Notes: generated by a model not told the origin, from the sequence alone. Positions 25,996 through 34,830 are shown, numbered from the stretch's first letter. The stretch is 64,000 bases of DNA from an uncultured Paracoccaceae bacterium (GCA_947493255.1 CANLQK010000003.1:418781-482780); one strand, 5' to 3'. A program made the numbers and translations.

Positions 25996-26024
25996 TTGAC
26001 CTACATCGCTAAAAACCCTAACGT
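25996..26024 (+). promoter_or_regulatory. Possible promoter of the export operon
   Basis: TTGACC (25996-26001) and TAACGT (26019-26024) are separated by 17 bases and lie 21 bases upstream of the HlyD-like start. The -35 is good and the -10 only fair. The position just after a terminator makes a promoter here likely. Confidence 0.4.
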
Positions 26025-26045
26025 TTATACGATATTTATAGGTTT

Positions 26046-27647
26046 ATGCTGATGAAGTTATTTTCACTTTCAATCGGCCTTTTACTTGCTGTTATTGGCG
26101 TACTGAACATTCCGATATCTTTCGCCGTGGACGGTTTCGGGCTTGTTGTAAGCCCGGGTGGCGTGAGCACTATTCGTGCAGACGAGCAAGGCATGGTCGT
26201 CCATTTTCCGGCTTCTGACGGTAGGTTCGACCCTGGCCAACTGGTTTCGGCCGTTGTCTATGCAGATAGTGTTGCCGAAAATGCTCTGCTGCTCAGTACG
26301 ATGCGGCGTGAACTGGCAGGTATTGAAAGTGACTTCCTAGAAAAGACATCAAGAATCCAATTGGATCTAGAGCGCGATTTGGCAAAACAGGCCGCCACTG
26401 TTGAACAGCTACATGCGCGCAATCTTCTTATTACGGAAACCGACGCTGTTCTAAACACTTTGCTGACTTTCGCTGAGCAAAGCACACAAGACATTGCTCA
26501 ACTGAATGAAGAACGTTTGGTGCAGCTGTCTAGACTTGAAGATTTAGTCACGCGTTCTGGCGAGGTTTCTGCGTTGCCGGCCCAAAGGCTGGCGACGATG
26601 TTGGAAGAAATCCAATCGGGGCGTTTGTCTGTCATTACAGCTGAAAATTCAACTTTTTCTACTGAACGAATGGTTTTGGATATGACCAGAGGTCGCAACG
26701 ATTTGGTCTTTGCGAATGCAATTGAAGAGGCGGAAATAGAAATTCTTGAAATGCGGATTCTCGACTTAAGGCAGCAGCTCCACGAGCTGGAAAATGTACG
26801 GGGAAGCGAGCGTGCAGAAGCTGAGGCAAGCTATTTGGCTAAATCGGTATTGCCACAAGTAACTGTCGCAAATGGTTTTGCTGTCGATATGCGGACGTTG
26901 CAGGCCAGTCGAGCGGACGTTGCTCGGGGTGATCCTTTGCGCTTGATGGCCGCAGGTATTCCGACTTCAGGGCTGTCATTTGTGGCGTACGGTGCGGCTG
27001 AAACTGGGCAAATAGTTTTAGGTTTTGATGGGAGCCGCCTGTCCATTCCGTTGCCTGCATCCTCGGACGCAATCGAACAGACTTTGCGTGGCGCAGGGTT
27101 GGATGTGCGCCAAGTTTATCAAGATGAAAAATCGGTTGGGGCCATTGTTGTAAGTTCGCTGTTTGTACAATTGGGGACTTTGCCGGAACACCCCGTCCGA
27201 ATTCTTGATGCGTCAGCACGAGATGGCAATGATGTTCCGCTTTTGGTCACTGGCGAAGTTAGCCTTTCTGATAGGACCGACGAACTGGAGACTAATCAAA
27301 TTATTGGCTTTCTGGAAAACCGGCACGCGGTTGTACTTGAGTTGGGCCAAGAGGTGCGCGGTTCAATTAATAACACCCGTAACGGAACAGAGATCGTTTT
27401 CGAAGGCAACGTCATCAACAGGGATTTTTCCGCTGTCGACACCGAAGAGTTAGGTATTCGTGTTGGCAATCAATCCCTCGCCGACAAAATCATTCGGCGC
27501 GGGGTTTTGAGCCAAGTTATCGTGGAAGTTGATGCAAACTCGGTCCATCAGGTTGAAAACCTACCGGGCGCAGTCGTGCATCTGAGTTTTCCATTAGGGC
27601 GACAAACCCTCTTAAGTTTGTTGATGGGGCGCAATGCTGCGATCTAG
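26046..27647 (+). CDS. HlyD-family membrane fusion protein
   Basis: 533 residues. A single N-terminal membrane segment (LFSLSIGLLLAVIGVLNIPISFA) is followed by a lipoyl-like half (VVSPGGVSTIRADEQGMVVHF, DGRFDPGQLVSAVVY). A long coiled coil follows (about 85-260, heptad-rich with Glu, Leu and Arg), then a beta-barrel C-terminal region. This is the layout of HlyD/NHLM-type adaptor proteins that join an inner-membrane exporter to an outer-membrane channel. The start may be 26046 or 26052. It overlaps the C39-peptidase gene by 14 bases. No TolC-like gene is in the window, so a genomic one would be shared. Its place beside the precursor gene suggests it helps secrete that product. Confidence 0.82.
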   Translation: MLMKLFSLSIGLLLAVIGVLNIPISFAVDGFGLVVSPGGVSTIRADEQGMVVHFPASDGRFDPGQLVSAVVYADSVAENALLLSTMRRELAGIESDFLEKTSRIQLDLERDLAKQAATVEQLHARNLLITETDAVLNTLLTFAEQSTQDIAQLNEERLVQLSRLEDLVTRSGEVSALPAQRLATMLEEIQSGRLSVITAENSTFSTERMVLDMTRGRNDLVFANAIEEAEIEILEMRILDLRQQLHELENVRGSERAEAEASYLAKSVLPQVTVANGFAVDMRTLQASRADVARGDPLRLMAAGIPTSGLSFVAYGAAETGQIVLGFDGSRLSIPLPASSDAIEQTLRGAGLDVRQVYQDEKSVGAIVVSSLFVQLGTLPEHPVRILDASARDGNDVPLLVTGEVSLSDRTDELETNQIIGFLENRHAVVLELGQEVRGSINNTRNGTEIVFEGNVINRDFSAVDTEELGIRVGNQSLADKIIRRGVLSQVIVEVDANSVHQVENLPGAVVHLSFPLGRQTLLSLLMGRNAAI

Positions 27648-29433
27648 CTTCTTTTGGGCGCGAGCGGCTGGCCTGCTTCTTTCAAGGCGCCAGCGCTTTG
27701 TTATGCAAACGGCGCGTACGGATTGTGGCGTTGCCTGTACGTTGACGGTGTTGAACTTGATTGGGCGGAAAACTGATCCGGTTGACGCCGTTGATGAAAT
27801 GGATGGAGAGCGGACCGGCACCAGTCTTGAAGCGATGCGCCAGTATATGGAGACGCGGCATGGATGCGGTGCGAGGGCCCTTGCGGTTCCTGCCAATAAA
27901 TTAGGGCAGGTGCGTGGCAAGCTGATACTACATATGCAGCAAATGCATTATGTCGTTTTGTTGCGTTACGGCAGAGACGGGGTCTTAGTTTTCGATCCCG
28001 CAAAAGGGCCAGTGTTTTACCCGGCAGCTGATTTCGCCAAACTGTACTCCGGTCATTTGCTGGCAGTGACGCGTCCGACGCATGCTTCAAAACTGCCCCA
28101 ACCAACAAGCGTTCCTAAACTCCTGGGCGGAGCGGAAAGGCGGCGGTTAGCGACTATCTCTTTGTTTCTTGTCGGGTTGGCTTCACGCTTACTGGAATGC
28201 TTGATCGTACTTTGTATCGTTGCGGCCCTGTATTTGGTGCTGAACCGTGCCAGCTTATCGTCAATTTTGATGGTCTTTGGCCTGATCGCACTCTGTGGTG
28301 CGGTCCTAATGGCGGCGCGGTATGCCCGGCTAAGGGGCGAAAGTAGCTGGGTGGAGGCCCGTCAGAAGAACGTTTGGGGTGATGTGTTGCGGACCATCGT
28401 AAGCGGAAAGGATTTGAATGGGTTTCGGGGCCGGAAGGAGAAGGACGTCTCTTCAAGTTTACGCCAAAGTATAAATTCTTCTATCCCGCAACTCGCGCAG
28501 ATTCCGGCTGCTTTTGGAGCAGTTATTGGTGTTGCGGGAATGCTGTTTATTCTGAGCCCGTGGCTTTCGTTGATACATCTGTCGTTGTTCTTAGTGTTGC
28601 TGGTCATCATGCAATTTGATGAAATTGAGGTTTGTAGGCTCTCTGTACGGCCGGGAATTGGGCGGTATACGAAGTTGGGTCAAGGACACGGCCCGCTGAA
28701 TGCAAAGGTTGCCTCCGATCTATTTGGCGACTGTGCTAAATGGGTTGTTATCGGATGTGCTGGTTTGAGTGTCTTGTTGGCTGGATTGTCACCGATGGCG
28801 ATGATGTTTTGGATACTTACAGGGATGTTGATTGTACCTTTGGACTTCCGTCGAGCACAGGTGATTGCACCGCTTTTGCGCGGGCGTGCTTCCGTCTCGC
28901 GATTGACTGCTACAGAGGTGCCGCTGCGCCGCCAGACAGTTGGCGGTCCGGTGGATCTGAAAGCGTCTCGCATTAAGGGGATGCTGTGTATCGATGGCGT
29001 CGGGCCGTTGACCGCAATGCTGCAACAGCGGGATTTGACTGTCCGGGAACAGCGATTGATTTTGGGGGATATCGTACGTCACACGCTGGCTAATGTTGCG
29101 CAATCCAAACGACCCCAAACCGGCCCGGTCCGTATTTTTGCCTCTGGACATGAGGCTACGCTGTCGGACTTTGAATACCTAATGATCTCACGCGAAACGC
29201 GTGGCTCGAAGATGCTTCCAGCGGTTCACAATGACGTCAAGAGTATCATGGAAAGTGGCTCGGATAGGTTGGTGCGCGATTTGCAAAGTTGTGAGCCTGA
29301 AGATTTCCCAGTGTTTTGGGATTTCCGCAGTCAGATTAAGTTAGAAGATCTGCAGGCTCGGCTACAGGAAGTTGGGTTGGCAAAGGCCGGTCATCTGACA
29401 TTGGGCCGTTTAACTGTGGTAGAGGTGGTTTGA
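27634..29433 (+). CDS. C39 peptidase-permease without recognisable ABC ATPase
   Basis: 599 residues. Residues 25-160 are a C39 (bacteriocin-processing) peptidase with the catalytic triad visible: Cys31 in QTARTDCGVACT, His105 in MHYVVLLRY and Asp121 in VFDPAKG. About five or six membrane segments follow (roughly 170-420), as in ABC exporters of the NHLM or SunT type. The last 180 residues sit where the ATPase should be but show no Walker A (GxxGxGKS), no LSGGQ and no clear Walker B. The segment LTVREQRLILGDIVRH may be a relic of the signature region. It should cut the precursor leader after Gly-Gly. Its energy source is unclear. Confidence 0.82.
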   Translation: MLRSSFFWARAAGLLLSRRQRFVMQTARTDCGVACTLTVLNLIGRKTDPVDAVDEMDGERTGTSLEAMRQYMETRHGCGARALAVPANKLGQVRGKLILHMQQMHYVVLLRYGRDGVLVFDPAKGPVFYPAADFAKLYSGHLLAVTRPTHASKLPQPTSVPKLLGGAERRRLATISLFLVGLASRLLECLIVLCIVAALYLVLNRASLSSILMVFGLIALCGAVLMAARYARLRGESSWVEARQKNVWGDVLRTIVSGKDLNGFRGRKEKDVSSSLRQSINSSIPQLAQIPAAFGAVIGVAGMLFILSPWLSLIHLSLFLVLLVIMQFDEIEVCRLSVRPGIGRYTKLGQGHGPLNAKVASDLFGDCAKWVVIGCAGLSVLLAGLSPMAMMFWILTGMLIVPLDFRRAQVIAPLLRGRASVSRLTATEVPLRRQTVGGPVDLKASRIKGMLCIDGVGPLTAMLQQRDLTVREQRLILGDIVRHTLANVAQSKRPQTGPVRIFASGHEATLSDFEYLMISRETRGSKMLPAVHNDVKSIMESGSDRLVRDLQSCEPEDFPVFWDFRSQIKLEDLQARLQEVGLAKAGHLTLGRLTVVEVV

Positions 29434-29436
29434 AAA

Positions 29437-30669
29437 ATGAGTATGAATTTTCCCAAACTTGCTGATGTCTGGCCCTACACTGAAGCTGCAGTTCCTCCAG
29501 AATTGGCGTCGTTGCCCTTGGACGTCTTTTTTGGCAATAGCCGAACCACATCAATTTCTGCCGCAGAGTGGACAACTCCTGTTGATCCAGAAGCGGCCCC
29601 GCGCGCGAGCTATGCACTTCGTTTGTTGTGCGAGGATGAGATCGGCGAATTAGCGAAATGGGATTCTGCCAAAGGTGTTTGGGTGGCGGTTAGCACCTTT
29701 TCTGCTCCGGAAACTGCTGCTGAATGTTCGATCATCGAGTTGCACGGCATTCTGTTGGGTAACGTTGAAACCGTTGATGCGCTGGGAGATCGCCTGCGCA
29801 GCCTTTTGCAGAATGAATTGACTGTTATAAAAACCTACCGCCTTGTTGCACGCGTACTGGGGATCATGTCCATTATCGTTTTGTTTTATTCGGTTCGATC
29901 GGGCGTCGAGTCTCATGCGTTAGAACCATTTGTGCTGATATTCTCGATTGCTGTAGCAATTGGGATGACGGCTGTTGGGCTGCGCAACAGGTGTAAATCG
30001 TTACATGAGTTGGCCGTACTGCGCTTAAACGAACAGTTTCGTTTTGAATACCGTCAGACCAAACATGCTCCATTAACAATCAAACACGTCAATCAAACAC
30101 TGCGAGACGGCGACCGAAAAGGCGAAGAAGAAGCCATCATTTTTGGCTTTCTGTTGTTGCTGTGTTTTGTCTACTTCATTTCAACGCTTGTTGTCGTTGG
30201 CGTCATCGTCGCCGTCATTGTTGTGGCATTAATTACCGGTGAGACCAGCCGGTTACGTGCTTTGAGTGTTGCGCTGGAAAGGAGCGAGGGGCGACTGGAG
30301 CAGTCACTTCTGTCGTTTCGTGCGTCCAACGATACCCTGTCGCCTCCTGCACTGCGCCACGCCAAGAAGCAGGTTCTACGCGATCGGGCCCGCCGGTTTG
30401 GGGATGTCCTTGGAACAATGCGGTTGACGCAATCGCGGTATAGGTTGGCCCATGACATGGCCATCGCCGTCGCATTCCTGATTATTTTTGCTTCATACGC
30501 GTTTCCAATTGCTGCAGGTTTTCAGAAATTATCCGTAACCAAGGCGGATTCATTGGTCGTCACATCCTTGTTCTCGGTTGCACCTGTGATCATTCTTCTA
30601 AGTATCGCGAAATCCACTGTATCAGTGGCTCAAATCATCAATCGGAAAATACTAGCGCTATCTCGGTAG
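29437..30669 (+). CDS. Second permease-like exporter subunit, no ATPase
   Basis: 410 residues. The first 130 residues are soluble and acidic. Paired membrane segments follow at about 140-190, 230-270 and 345-405, separated by a helical cytoplasmic loop (ETSRLRALSVALERSEGRLEQSLLSF) that resembles the coupling-loop region of ABC exporter membrane domains. It ends where an ATPase domain would begin. The order adaptor, peptidase-permease, second permease is that of NHLM bacteriocin export systems, whose two ABC proteins normally each carry an ATPase. The start lies three bases after the previous stop, so translation is coupled. The assignment rests mainly on context and topology. Confidence 0.65.
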   Translation: MSMNFPKLADVWPYTEAAVPPELASLPLDVFFGNSRTTSISAAEWTTPVDPEAAPRASYALRLLCEDEIGELAKWDSAKGVWVAVSTFSAPETAAECSIIELHGILLGNVETVDALGDRLRSLLQNELTVIKTYRLVARVLGIMSIIVLFYSVRSGVESHALEPFVLIFSIAVAIGMTAVGLRNRCKSLHELAVLRLNEQFRFEYRQTKHAPLTIKHVNQTLRDGDRKGEEEAIIFGFLLLLCFVYFISTLVVVGVIVAVIVVALITGETSRLRALSVALERSEGRLEQSLLSFRASNDTLSPPALRHAKKQVLRDRARRFGDVLGTMRLTQSRYRLAHDMAIAVAFLIIFASYAFPIAAGFQKLSVTKADSLVVTSLFSVAPVIILLSIAKSTVSVAQIINRKILALSR

Positions 30670-30710
30670 TTTGGGGGCAGCAGACTGTTCAACAGAATAG
30701 TCGCGCCACG

Positions 30711-30739
30711 TTCTTAGGGCCGGAAACCGGCCCTAAGAA
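30711..30739. terminator. Bidirectional terminator
   Basis: TTCTTAGGGCCGG and CCGGCCCTAAGAA form a perfect 13-bp stem with an AAA loop. A at the 3' end and T at the 5' end give a T-run for either strand's transcript. It lies between the convergent permease gene (+) and oxygenase gene (-). Confidence 0.88.
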
Positions 30740-30746
30740 AATTGCA

Positions 30747-31433
30747 TTACTTGCTCTGTTTGCTGCGACGACGCTGATTGATATTAAAACTGATAATGAT
30801 CCGCTCAGACTCTGGCCCGTCACCCTTTGCAAGGTTTGGCGCAACGCTGTGATACAGCCAACTAGGAAAGAACAGTAGCTTTCCGGGCACTGGTTTTACG
30901 TTGACCTTTGACCAACATTCCGTCTTTCTTTTCTTCTTTGGTATATAGTTTGGAGAGCTCATGATCTGCACGGTTCGGGGATCAGTGAAGTCGATATTAC
31001 CTGCTCCTTCAGGTGCCTGAACGTAGTAGACCCCGCTCCAAAGAGCACCAGGGTGTACGTGCGCACGGTTAGAGCTGCCAGGAGGGTTTGTAATGGACCA
31101 CATTGTGCTGACGGTCAGATAAGACGCGGGGTCGTAGCCCAAGTTAGTGCTAACCCCCCCAAGCAATTTGTTGATGCGTTTAGTTAATGGGTCAAATGCC
31201 TCTTCTTTGTGTAAATTGTTATGGCTGTGCCAACCACCTAATGCGCGGATGTTGGATCGTTCAATGCCCTTATTGTCTTTGTCGCGTTCAGCATAAATTG
31301 CTTCCAGAATTGTTTTATTCATGGCTTCGCGGTCGTTGAGCATCGTTGAATATATTAAGGTTGGAAAATAGTCGTCGCGGCGGAGTTCGTCGGTTCCGCC
31401 ATCTACTTCGATTTGTGCCACAGTTCTTGTCAT
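30747..31433 (-). CDS. 2-oxoglutarate/Fe(II) oxygenase (TIGR02466-like)
   Basis: 228 residues resembling the putative 2OG-Fe(II) oxygenases grouped under TIGR02466. The core has NRAHVHPGALWSGVYYV (first metal ligands), NIDFTDPR, GKLLFFPSWLYHSVAPN (distal His) and ERIIISFN (Arg for 2-oxoglutarate). Such enzymes hydroxylate unactivated carbons, and many act on Asp, Asn, Pro or Lys side chains in proteins. The start at 31433 is set by AGGAG six bases upstream; the open frame's extra 21 codons lack one. It converges on the export operon across a shared terminator. Inference: it could hydroxylate the Asp/Asn-rich precursor. Confidence 0.83.
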   Translation of the reverse strand: MTRTVAQIEVDGGTDELRRDDYFPTLIYSTMLNDREAMNKTILEAIYAERDKDNKGIERSNIRALGGWHSHNNLHKEEAFDPLTKRINKLLGGVSTNLGYDPASYLTVSTMWSITNPPGSSNRAHVHPGALWSGVYYVQAPEGAGNIDFTDPRTVQIMSSPNYIPKKKRKTECWSKVNVKPVPGKLLFFPSWLYHSVAPNLAKGDGPESERIIISFNINQRRRSKQSK

Positions 31434-31933
31434 ATAAATCTCCTGGTTCTTAAATTCGTCGTTCGAATAAAATATCGTCGGTCCAAAGCTTGGCATGTTA
31501 CTATTTGGATAACAATGATCCGCGCTTTCATGACCTCCGTCAAAACTATAACATAAAAACGTAGAGCATGGGGCATTTTTAACTATGTAATTGGGGAGCG
31601 CTTCAGGTGGAGTTTAGGCCTTTTTTCTGTCTGATTTGACTGAGGGATTGTTTAATAACATGAGCTTATGTGGTTCTGTGTGCTCACGTTAGGTCAATGC
31701 GGTACGTATGATTTAGCAATGCGTCAAAGTAGTGGAGAGGGGGCCGAATTTGGAAGGGGTTAGTCCGGCTTAAAGTCGGAGCGGTCGAAAGCGTTCTTGG
31801 GAACCCAAATCAGGGCAATTTTTGCTGCGGGAAAGTTTATGATTTCGTTGCCATCCCCGAGTCTATCCCATGTTGACCAATGTTACGGACTAGGTCAGCG
31901 TCTAATGTATTGATTGAAAAATTGGAGGCATTT
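31434..31933. other. Intergenic region between divergent genes
   Basis: About 500 bases separating the oxygenase gene (minus) from the HExxH-protein gene (plus). It must contain both promoters. No gene, hairpin terminator or recognisable operator was found. Confidence 0.55.
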
Positions 31934-32680
31934 TTGAAACCGCTCATTTTCCTAATCGTCTTAGCTGTTGCGCCAAACCAGTTGTTTGCGCAGCCGCTTT
32001 ACCCGAATTCAGTCGCCTCCAATGATTTAGATTTCATTCTAGCGGATGACCCGGGTGCGTGTTTCTCTATTGCTGAAGGCATCGGGGGCAGAACAGAGAT
32101 GTATGACCCGCGCCGAGATACGTTGTTTGTGGAGGGCGCTTTTCATTTCGAGGCGACCTTTCCCGATCAGAAGATCCGGATCAACGTACATCCAGGCGTA
32201 AGCGACCCACAACAAAGGGCGACTGAAGCTGCTGCGTCTGTATCCAGATTACCTACGCAGATGAGAAACTCGTTGAGATATGTGAACATTCTTGATGGCG
32301 ATGGGGCGGCCTGGGAAGAAGGGCAAGGTGGGTTCTTTACGCTTTATGATGACCTGATGGCACGGCGTTTGTCAGAACACGATTTGGATGAAACGGTCTT
32401 TCATGAAAGTGTACATGTTGCAGTGGATTCATTGCTTTTAAGTGACCCTGATTGGCAATCAAACCAATTGGCAGATGGCGGTTTCATCACGCAATATGCG
32501 ATGGACAACCCTATAAAAGAAGACATTGCTGAAAGTGCATTATTCGCATGGACGATGAATAATTATCCAGGGCGATTGCCTGCAGACGTTGAAGCGGCCG
32601 TTCGGGAAATCATGCCGAACCGTTTGGAGTATTTAGGTAACATGTTGGACGGTTATGTGCCGCCATCTTGTGCCTCTTAG
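31934..32680 (+). CDS. Secreted HExxH putative metalloprotease
   Basis: 248 residues from a TTG start at 31934, preceded by GGAGG with five-base spacing. This start gives a clean signal peptide (KPLIFLIVLAVAPNQLFAQ). The upstream ATG 31880 adds 18 polar residues and has no ribosome site. The motif FHESVHVAVD (HExxH) and a downstream Glu in KEDIAESALFAW fit a gluzincin-like zinc site. Two Cys residues (ACFS near the start of the mature protein and PPSCAS at the end) could form a disulfide. The protein should act in the periplasm or outside the cell. No close family is recognised. It neighbours the precursor cluster, but a link is only by proximity. Confidence 0.7.
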   Translation: MKPLIFLIVLAVAPNQLFAQPLYPNSVASNDLDFILADDPGACFSIAEGIGGRTEMYDPRRDTLFVEGAFHFEATFPDQKIRINVHPGVSDPQQRATEAAASVSRLPTQMRNSLRYVNILDGDGAAWEEGQGGFFTLYDDLMARRLSEHDLDETVFHESVHVAVDSLLLSDPDWQSNQLADGGFITQYAMDNPIKEDIAESALFAWTMNNYPGRLPADVEAAVREIMPNRLEYLGNMLDGYVPPSCAS

Positions 32681-32746
32681 GCATGGTTACGGCGGGGTTA
32701 TGGCAGACCTTAGCATGGATGCTGTAACCGTCCTTTAGGAGGCTGC

Positions 32747-32830
32747 ATGAATTCCATTAAGTGTCTGTTATTGCTTCTTTATTGGCTTTCTGGTTCTATC
32801 ATGCCACTTATAACCCGTTTGGTGAGGTGA
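32747..32830 (+). CDS. Possible 27-residue hydrophobic peptide
   Basis: ATG 32747 follows a strong AGGAGG four bases upstream and opens 27 codons (MNSIKCLLLLLYWLSGSIM and on) ending TGA. It is a single hydrophobic segment flanked by basic residues, as in small membrane proteins or toxins. It sits 66 bp after the HExxH-protein gene. No homologue is known to me, and the call rests on the ribosome site alone. Confidence 0.35.
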   Translation: MNSIKCLLLLLYWLSGSIMPLITRLVR

Positions 32831-33058
32831 CATATTCTGTCTTAAAACTCATGGAACTTGTTGATGAAGCTAGCTGAGTTTAGATGAAGTGTACTTAATC
32901 TGAATAATCGGATTTTGGACGATAACATGAATTGGCCCAAAATGAACGGTTAGGGCTCGTATGAATTCTTAATATTGCCTTAATTTCCCCCCAATTCTTG
33001 ACCGCTGAAGAGCATATTCAACCTCAAACAAATGAGTTGAAGTAGCTGGAGAACGGTC

Positions 33059-34690
33059 ATGAATGTGGTTATTGGTGATGGTGAAGACAATTCGCTTTTA
33101 GGGTCGTCCGGTGTCGACGAGATCTTTGGTGGCGCTGGGGCCGATGCTTTTTTTGGCGGTGAATCAGTCGATACGCTTTTTGGTGGAACTGGGGACGACA
33201 CGTTCTTTGGTGAGATCGGTCATAAAGATATCATTGATGGTGGTGATGGGGTTGATACGCTCGACTTGTCCGGTGGTCCCACAGACTATTCGACGACTGG
33301 CGATTTTGTAATCGACATTGATATTGGGCTTTCGATTAACGGCGGTCTGTCGTTCATTCATGGCAGCTATAGCAATTTAGAAAACATCACGAGCTTTGAC
33401 AGTGTCGCAATCGAGCTGATCGGCAACGTTGCAAATAACACGCTGATTTCGTCCAATTACGATGACACAATTCGTGGCGAAGACGGCGACGATATTTTGT
33501 ACGGACTTGAAGGCGTTGACGCATTGTTTGGCGGTGAGGGTAATGATGTCTTCCATGGCGGTGCCGGTTATGATTCCCTGACGGGTGGAAATGGCAATGA
33601 TACGTTTGTAATGTCTGAAGCAGATGGCGGCGACGATCTAAATGGGGGCAACGGCGAAGATACCGCAGATTTTTCTGCAATCACTGGATCTAACATGGTC
33701 TTCAATAGCGCCAGCCAGACCTATGCTTTTTCAGCAGGGGGGGAAACGTTCTCTTTGAATGCTATCGAAGTCATTTTGGCAGGTTCTGGGAATGATATTA
33801 TCGCTGGTTCCGATGCTTATTTCCTTACGATCAATGGCGGCGATGGAGTTGACACCCTCGATGTCTCGTCGAGCCCGATTAGTGTTCCAATGTTTGGGAA
33901 TTTCGTTCTGGATATCGATGAGGGGTTCTCCGTGGATGGCGGGAACACGTTTATTTACGGGAGCTATAGCGATCTCGAGAACGTTACGAGCTTCAACAAA
34001 GTCGCGATTGAATTAGTTGGGAATGGTGCAAACAACAAACTAATTGCGTCAGTCTACGATGACGTGATTCACGGTGAAGATGGAAAAGACAAACTCACCG
34101 GCCTTGATGGAGACGATACGCTTTTTGGAGGGGCTGGTAAGGATAAACTCTTTGGTCGAAGTGGTGCCGATCAATTGTTTGGTGGTGATCTCAGTGATTA
34201 CCTTGTTGGTGGCGGTGGTAATGACATTTTGGATGGTGGAGATGGAGCCGATGAGCTTGTTGGCGGTGCCGGTAAAGATGAAATGATCGGCGGCAGCGGG
34301 TTCGACCACTTGAGTGGTGACAATGGTGCAGATCGGCTGTTTGGCGGAAACGGGAAGGACGAATTGTTTGGTGGCGCTGGGAAAGATCACCTTGAGGGTG
34401 GCAGTTCTGACGACACATTAGCAGGCGAAAGTGGGGAAGACGTTTTGAAAGGCGGGAGCGGTGCTGACGTTTTCGTTTTTGATGAGATTTATGCTGATCA
34501 GGACAGTGTTCTTGATTTCAACAATACGCTTGATCTTCTGCAGTTTAACGTCGACGGCGCTCCTAGTGAGATTTTGAGTGTTACGAATGACGGCACTGAT
34601 ACCCTTATTGTGTTTGGCACGACTGATGCGGAAGTGCTGTTGGAGGGTGTTGTTTTGTTAGAATCTGAACTCAATTTTGAGTTCGTATAA
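33059..34690 (+). CDS. RTX calcium-binding repeat exoprotein
   Basis: 543 residues, composed almost wholly of hemolysin-type GGxGxDxLx nonapeptides. Runs lie at about residues 15-60, 150-200 and 350-480. A 95-residue block (about 62-155, GGDGVDTLDLSGG to DALFGG) is repeated with roughly two-thirds identity at about 260-355, so the protein arose by internal duplication. There is no N-terminal signal peptide. The C-terminus (VFVFDEIYADQDSVLDFNNTLDLLQF to the end) is the usual uncleaved Type I secretion signal region. It should be exported by a Type I system, fold on binding calcium and act extracellularly. No catalytic domain is seen, so structural or adhesive use is possible. Confidence 0.9.
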   Translation: MNVVIGDGEDNSLLGSSGVDEIFGGAGADAFFGGESVDTLFGGTGDDTFFGEIGHKDIIDGGDGVDTLDLSGGPTDYSTTGDFVIDIDIGLSINGGLSFIHGSYSNLENITSFDSVAIELIGNVANNTLISSNYDDTIRGEDGDDILYGLEGVDALFGGEGNDVFHGGAGYDSLTGGNGNDTFVMSEADGGDDLNGGNGEDTADFSAITGSNMVFNSASQTYAFSAGGETFSLNAIEVILAGSGNDIIAGSDAYFLTINGGDGVDTLDVSSSPISVPMFGNFVLDIDEGFSVDGGNTFIYGSYSDLENVTSFNKVAIELVGNGANNKLIASVYDDVIHGEDGKDKLTGLDGDDTLFGGAGKDKLFGRSGADQLFGGDLSDYLVGGGGNDILDGGDGADELVGGAGKDEMIGGSGFDHLSGDNGADRLFGGNGKDELFGGAGKDHLEGGSSDDTLAGESGEDVLKGGSGADVFVFDEIYADQDSVLDFNNTLDLLQFNVDGAPSEILSVTNDGTDTLIVFGTTDAEVLLEGVVLLESELNFEFV

Positions 34691-34830
34691 CACTGCAAAC
34701 GACAAGGGTGCGATCGTGTCACATTGCACATGATTTCATGTGGGGATCCTGTTGTGCGTGACCTTCTGGAAAAATGAGGCGTGCACTTCTCGGCTTTTGG
34801 AGTTTGACGGGCAAGGTGTTTTCATCTGAG

